Assembly (NCBI GenBank): GCA_030447385.1 | Contig: JAUJOY010000002.1 | Coordinates: 173,733-237,732, forward strand | Reading direction: 5' to 3' | Length of the DNA: 64,000 nt | From: Mycobacteriales bacterium | GTDB taxonomy: Bacteria > Actinomycetota > Actinomycetes > Mycobacteriales > SCTD01 | Shown here: positions 60,595-64,000 of the stretch, in pieces | Position numbering within the stretch: the first letter of the stretch is position 1 | Layout of the letters: each line of letters starts with the position of its first letter | Made by a program: the position numbers and the translations under genes | The notes under the pieces: generated by a model | What the model was told of the DNA's origin: nothing | Database searches by the model: none | Seen by the model: only the letters and a program-made list of their open reading frames with translations

Positions 60595-61703
60595 GGGTGC
60601 TCGTCGTCAGCAACGACTTCCCGCCGCGACCCGGCGGCATCCAGTCCTACGTGCACGCGCTGGCCGCCCGCCTGCCGGCCGGGGAGGTGGCCGTGTACGC
60701 ACCGGCCTGGAAGGGCGCCGGCGCCTTCGACGCGGCGCAGGCGTTCCCGGTCGTCCGCCATCCCACGTCGCTGATGCTGCCGACCCCCGACGTGCTGCGG
60801 CGGGCCCGCGAGGTCGCGACCGCCGAGGGCTGCGACCGGGTGTGGTTCGGCGCCGCCGCCCCACTGGGGCTGCTCGCTCAGCCGCTCGCGATGGCGCGCT
60901 CGGTGGCCTCGACGCACGGCCACGAGGTCGGCTGGGCGCTCCTGCCGGGCGCCCGGCAGGTGCTGCGGCGCATCGGGCGGGACGTCGACGTCGTGACCTA
61001 CCTCGGCGACTACACCAGGGCCCGGCTGGCACCTGCGCTCGGACCGGCCGCCACCCTCGAGCGGCTGCCCAGCGGGGTGGACACGGGGCTGTTCCGGCCG
61101 GGAGCGGGCGGTGGGGAGGTACGCCGCCGGCACGCCCTGTCGGACCGCCCGGTCGTCGTCTGCGTCTCCCGCCTCGTGCCCCGCAAGGGCCAGGACGTGC
61201 TGGTACGCGCGCTGCCGGCGATCCGCCGCCGCGTCCCCGGGACGGCGCTGCTCTGCGTGGGTGGGGGGCCGGACGGGCCACGGCTGCAGCGGCTCGCCGC
61301 GGAACACGGGGTCGCCGACCACGTGGTCCTGACCGGCTCGGTGCCCTGGCAGCAGCTTCCCGAGCACTACGACGCGGGCGACGTGTTCGCGATGCCGTGC
61401 CGGACCCGGCGCGGGGGGCTGGAGGTGGAGGGGCTCGGGATCGTGTTCCTGGAGGCCTCGGCGGCGGGGCTGCCGGTCGTGGCCGGGAGGTCCGGTGGCT
61501 CCCCGGACGCGCTGATCGACGGGCAGACGGGACACCTGGTGGACGGCCGTTCGGTGGCGGCCGTGGCCGATGCGGTGGCCGGGCTGCTCGCCGACCCGGT
61601 GCGCGCGCGGCAGATGGGTGCACGCGGGCGGGAGTGGGTGCAGCGCGCGTGGCGGTGGGAGACCCACGCGGCGCGGCTGCGGGCGCTGCTGGCGGGGGGG
61701 TAG
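60591..61703 (+). CDS. pimB: GDP-mannose-dependent phosphatidylinositol monomannoside mannosyltransferase PimB
   Basis: A 370-residue GT4 (GT-B fold) enzyme that adds the second mannose to phosphatidylinositol mannoside at the inner membrane face. It matches mycobacterial PimB' (Rv2188c), as I recall it, nearly block for block: VLVVSNDFPPRPGGIQSYVHAL, VYAPAWKGAGAFD, VWFGAAAPLGLLA, ASTHGHEVGWALLPGA, LPSGVDTGLFRP, VSRLVPRKGQD and RRGGLEVEGLGIVFLEASAAGLPVVAG. The presence of this gene suggests PI-mannoside lipids. The GTG start overlaps the M48 stop. Confidence 0.92.
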   Translation: MRVLVVSNDFPPRPGGIQSYVHALAARLPAGEVAVYAPAWKGAGAFDAAQAFPVVRHPTSLMLPTPDVLRRAREVATAEGCDRVWFGAAAPLGLLAQPLAMARSVASTHGHEVGWALLPGARQVLRRIGRDVDVVTYLGDYTRARLAPALGPAATLERLPSGVDTGLFRPGAGGGEVRRRHALSDRPVVVCVSRLVPRKGQDVLVRALPAIRRRVPGTALLCVGGGPDGPRLQRLAAEHGVADHVVLTGSVPWQQLPEHYDAGDVFAMPCRTRRGGLEVEGLGIVFLEASAAGLPVVAGRSGGSPDALIDGQTGHLVDGRSVAAVADAVAGLLADPVRARQMGARGREWVQRAWRWETHAARLRALLAGG

Positions 61704-61723
61704 GGACCACCGCGAGTGGTCCC
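61703..61723. terminator. bidirectional terminator between pimB and the M15 gene
   Basis: GGGACCAC (61703-61710) and GTGGTCCC (61716-61723) form a perfect 8-bp stem with a 5-nt loop, sitting exactly in the 25-nt gap between two convergent genes and starting at the last base of the pimB stop codon. Confidence 0.7.
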
Positions 61724-61728
61724 TGCGG

Positions 61729-63066
61729 TCAGCCGGCGAACTCCCAGTGCCACGGCTCGGGCTTGGATCCGTCCCGCTGCGCCCAGGCCGGCAGGAACCA
61801 CCCGAACAGCATGGAGTTGTCCGCCATCCACCGGTGCGTGTCGGTGTCGTAGTCCTGGATGCCGTCGCACAGGTCCACCGCGACGCCCCAGCCGTGGTTG
61901 CTGGTACCGGGCCGGGCCGCGAGGTCGGGCTTCGCGGCCGCCACCGCGACCTGCTCGTCGTAGCTGCGGTAGGAGTCGGTCACGCAGATCGGTGCGCCGA
62001 ACTCCTTGGCGTACGCCCGGCTCATGTCGTTGAAGGCGGCCGCGGCGTCGGCCCGCAGGATCTGGCCGCGGGTGCCCCACAGCGGGCAGAGGGCGTCGGC
62101 CGGGATGGTGCCGTTGGCGTAGCCGCGGGTGTCGCGGCCCTTGCACGCCGCGAACGGGCGGGGGATGAGCGCGCCGTCGATCGCCGGGTCCGGCGCCTCG
62201 GCGCGCTGGCGGGCGATGGCCTCCGCCTGCGCCAGCAGGCGCTCGATCCGCTCGCGGGCCAGCCGGGCGGCCTCGGCGGCCAGCCGAGCCTGCTCCTGCT
62301 CGTACGCCTGCGCGGCGGCCGCGGCGGCCTGCGTCCGGACCAGCGCGAGCTGGCGGTCCGCGACCTGCTCCTTGAGGTAGCCGACGACACTGTCGGCGGC
62401 GGTCTTGGTGGCGACCGCGACGGCCTCCGCCGAGCGCTGCGCCTCGGCCGCGGTGGCGGCGCGGGCAGCAGCAGCCTCCTGGACGGCCTCGGCGTCGGCG
62501 AGGGCGACGAGGGCGTTGCCCTGGTTGCCACCGACCCGGCCGGCGAGGCCGAGCCCGCTGAACAGCTGCTGCGGGCTGCGGGAGTCCAGCACCTTGGAGT
62601 AGAGGGAGAGCTTGCGGTTGCCCATGCCGGTCCGGTAGAGGTCGCCGACGTAGCTCTGGAGCTGCTCGCGGGCCCGCTCGGTGGCTTCCTGCGCCGCAGC
62701 GAGGGCCGCTGCCTCCGCGGCGGCCACGCGGGCGGCCTCCTCGGCCTGGCGCTGGGCCACCTGGTGGGCCTCGAGCGCCTTCGCGGCCTCCTTCGACGCG
62801 CCCGAGAGCCGATGCTCCTGCTCGCCGAGCAGCTTCTTCTGCTGCTGGACCTGCGCGTTGAGCTCCACCGACGACGTGGTCAGCGAGGGGTTCGGGGCGG
62901 GGGAGGGGGAGACGGCTGCCGCCGGAGCCCCCGGCGGGAGGGGGCCGGGCACCGCAGCCGGTGCGGGCGGCGCGGGCACGGGTACCGCGGCGGCTGCTGC
63001 CGGGGTGAGCCCCGCGGTCAGGGCAAGCACAAAGACGACCAGGGGCACGCGGAGCAGGTGGTGCAT
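61729..63066 (-). CDS. secreted M15 (VanY-type) D,D-carboxypeptidase with coiled coil
   Basis: A 445-residue exported peptidoglycan peptidase. A signal peptide (LLRVPLVVFVLALTAGLTPAAAAA) and a Pro/Ala-rich linker (about 27-65) precede a long Ala/Glu coiled coil (about 65-290), like the PcsB/RipA-type regulatory helices. The C-terminal VanY domain has zinc ligands in GTSNHGWGVAVDLCDG (His, Asp) and PEPWHWEFAG (His), plus VTDSYRSYDEQ. In the mycobacterial order this slot holds an NlpC/P60 hydrolase (Rv2190c), so a different catalytic domain occupies the same genetic place. The start is ATG 63066; an 11-bp phased repeat operator lies 58 nt upstream. Confidence 0.88.
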   Translation of the reverse strand: MHHLLRVPLVVFVLALTAGLTPAAAAAVPVPAPPAPAAVPGPLPPGAPAAAVSPSPAPNPSLTTSSVELNAQVQQQKKLLGEQEHRLSGASKEAAKALEAHQVAQRQAEEAARVAAAEAAALAAAQEATERAREQLQSYVGDLYRTGMGNRKLSLYSKVLDSRSPQQLFSGLGLAGRVGGNQGNALVALADAEAVQEAAAARAATAAEAQRSAEAVAVATKTAADSVVGYLKEQVADRQLALVRTQAAAAAAQAYEQEQARLAAEAARLARERIERLLAQAEAIARQRAEAPDPAIDGALIPRPFAACKGRDTRGYANGTIPADALCPLWGTRGQILRADAAAAFNDMSRAYAKEFGAPICVTDSYRSYDEQVAVAAAKPDLAARPGTSNHGWGVAVDLCDGIQDYDTDTHRWMADNSMLFGWFLPAWAQRDGSKPEPWHWEFAG

Positions 63067-63123
63067 GGACAGTCTCGATCTCCTCGGTTCCTGCCGGTTT
63101 CGTCGCAACTCTCGTCGGGCTAC

Positions 63124-63162
63124 CTGAGGGGAGCCTGAGGCTGACCTGAAGATTGGCTGAAG
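63124..63162. promoter_or_regulatory. four-copy 11-bp phased direct-repeat operator
   Basis: CTGAGG (63124-63129), CTGAGG (63135-63140), CTGAAG (63146-63151) and CTGAAG (63157-63162) recur at exact 11-nt steps with 5-nt spacers, the arrangement bound by OmpR/PhoB-type response regulators. On the minus strand it starts 58 nt before the M15 peptidase gene, where it would lie across or near the promoter. On the plus strand it is 98 nt before the ATPase gene. The regulator is unidentified. Confidence 0.7.
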
Positions 63163-63259
63163 CCTCACTGGACATCGGGGGCCGAGAAGGTCCCGTGCCC
63201 GGGGCGCGGGCGGGGCCCGGCGCCTTGCTCATCGGCGCGGTTCGCGCTAATCGTTAGCC

Positions 63260-63688
63260 ATGCAGACCGATGTTCTTCGTTCGCTCGCGGTGACCCCCGA
63301 ACCGGAGTCCATCGGGCAGGTGCGCCAGTTCGTCCAGGACTGCTGCTCCGCCTGGGGTCTGGAGGTGGCCACCGAGACCGCCGTCCTGCTCGCCAGCGAG
63401 CTCGCGACCAACGCGGTCCGCTACGCGCGTACGCCCGTGATCGTCTGGTTGGGGCACCGGTCGGACCGCATCGTGCTCAGCGTGGAGGATGCCTCGCACG
63501 AGCGGGCCACCGCGCGCGACCCGAACCCCCTCGACGAGGGCGGGCGTGGTCTGCTGCTCGTCGACGCGCTGGCGGAGCGATGGGGAGAGCGGGACGTGCC
63601 GACGGGCAAGCTGGTGTGGGCCGAGATCAGCACGACGCGCAGAGCGCTGCGCGAGCAGTCGAGCGGTCCGGCAGCCGACCATGGCTAG
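63260..63688 (+). CDS. serine-kinase-type ATP-binding protein (anti-sigma RsbW/SpoIIAB fold)
   Basis: A 142-residue GHKL ATPase of the HATPase_c_2 type common in actinobacteria. The N-box is ELATNAVRYA (about 47-56), the G1 Asp lies in LSVEDASHERA, and the G2 loop is EGGRGLLLVDALAERWG (about 92-108). Such proteins phosphorylate anti-anti-sigma factors or simply bind sigma factors; no partner is adjacent within the window. Its ATG start has no clear ribosome-binding site. The stop overlaps the next gene by 8 nt. Confidence 0.85.
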   Translation: MQTDVLRSLAVTPEPESIGQVRQFVQDCCSAWGLEVATETAVLLASELATNAVRYARTPVIVWLGHRSDRIVLSVEDASHERATARDPNPLDEGGRGLLLVDALAERWGERDVPTGKLVWAEISTTRRALREQSSGPAADHG

Positions 63689-64000
63689 GCACCGGCACGA
63701 CAAGGGACGGGTCGCGCCGGTCACCACCGCGCTGCCGGACGTCGACCCGGCGCTGCGCGAGGCGGTGGACCCCGACCCGCTGGTCGAGCAGATGGTCGAG
63801 CGCCTGCGCGGCTCGCTGTCCGATCTGGTGGCGCTGGACGAGTACGGCCGGCCGATCGCCTGGCGGCACGTCGTCCGGCTGGCGCTCGGACCGACGCTCG
63901 GCCGGCTGCGCGACGCCGAGACGTGCCTGACGCTCATGAAGCAGGTGATGGACCTGCCGGTGGGCGAGCCCGAGCCGCGGCAGGCCGCCGGGACCACCGG
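63681..64000 (+). CDS. partial gene running off the window end
   Basis: An open frame of 106 codons from ATG 63681 to the window edge with no stop. It begins MARHRHDKGRVAPVTTALPDV, then DPLVEQMVERLRGSLSDLVALDEYGRPIAWRHVV and RLRDAETCLTLMKQVMDLPVG. It looks soluble and helical; no family is recognised. GC-rich codon thirds and the 8-nt overlap with the ATPase gene suggest a real, coupled gene. Confidence 0.6.
   Translation, partial: MARHRHDKGRVAPVTTALPDVDPALREAVDPDPLVEQMVERLRGSLSDLVALDEYGRPIAWRHVVRLALGPTLGRLRDAETCLTLMKQVMDLPVGEPEPRQAAGTT

Noticed and set aside
63067..63259. A c-di-AMP (ydaO-type) riboswitch before the cell-wall peptidase
   Set aside because: Such riboswitches precede many actinobacterial wall hydrolases, but I could not find the conserved core, and the region is better explained by the 11-bp phased repeats.

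Overview
The window is a gene-dense, very GC-rich stretch typical of an actinomycete (Actinomycetota). Many genes use GTG or TTG starts, stop and start codons often overlap by 4 nt, and the content is diagnostic: an actinobacterial bcc-aa3 respiratory module (ctaCDF, ctaE-qcrCAB), ergothioneine biosynthesis (egtABCDE), the phosphatidylinositol mannosyltransferase PimB, SepH, a GlnR-type operator and proteins of families DUF4191 and DUF3043. From memory, the backbone order (glnA, RDD protein, DUF4191, lipA, lipB, TIGR01777 protein, E2, pepA, gcvT, cobT, glycerate kinase, IscA-type protein, adoK, cta/qcr genes, trpD, DEDD/GIY-YIG nuclease, pimB) matches the Mycobacterium tuberculosis Rv2188c-Rv2220 block, read backwards here. 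The species cannot be named from the sequence. I see no tRNA, rRNA, CRISPR array, insertion sequence or phage gene.

Layout. 1-10 kb: glnA with a four-site GlnR box, RDD and DUF4191 proteins, an acyltransferase, lipB-lipA, an S51 peptidase-like protein, a flavin amine oxidase, a membrane-anchored pseudokinase and a TIGR01777 epimerase-like protein. 10-16 kb: lipoyl-bearing E2 with lipoamide dehydrogenase, then an H-NOX heme sensor translationally coupled to a GAF-GGDEF-EAL c-di-GMP enzyme. 16-26.5 kb: a repeat-bearing secreted protein, leucyl aminopeptidase, the complete egtABCDE cluster, gcvT, a shikimate-kinase-like protein and an internally shortened CobT homologue. 26.5-33 kb: a noncoding duplication and hairpin, a small conserved protein, aldo/keto reductase, DUF3043, nadA, a Tat-exported PhoX phosphatase, glycerate kinase and an A-type Fe-S protein.

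33-41 kb: a large membrane patatin, adenosine kinase behind a palindromic operator, a PHP metallohydrolase fused to a DUF1980-like tail, and a cysteine desulfurase-TusA pair. 41-50.5 kb: cytochrome oxidase and bc1 genes, split by a 767-nt convergent intergenic region full of structured repeats, then a CtaG-like assembly protein. 50.5-64 kb: small Cys-rich proteins, a pseudo-receiver, trpD, a DEDD/GIY-YIG nuclease, sepH, lipoproteins, two metallopeptidases, pimB, a VanY-type peptidase behind an 11-bp phased repeat operator, a serine-kinase-type ATPase and a gene running off the end.

Regulation. Fifteen genes carry a TANNNT hexamer exactly 6-8 nt before their start codon, the signature of leaderless transcripts. 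Most of the content is housekeeping. The parts worth following are the regulatory sites, the H-NOX/c-di-GMP pair, the unusual domain fusions and the ctaF-qcrB intergenic repeats.
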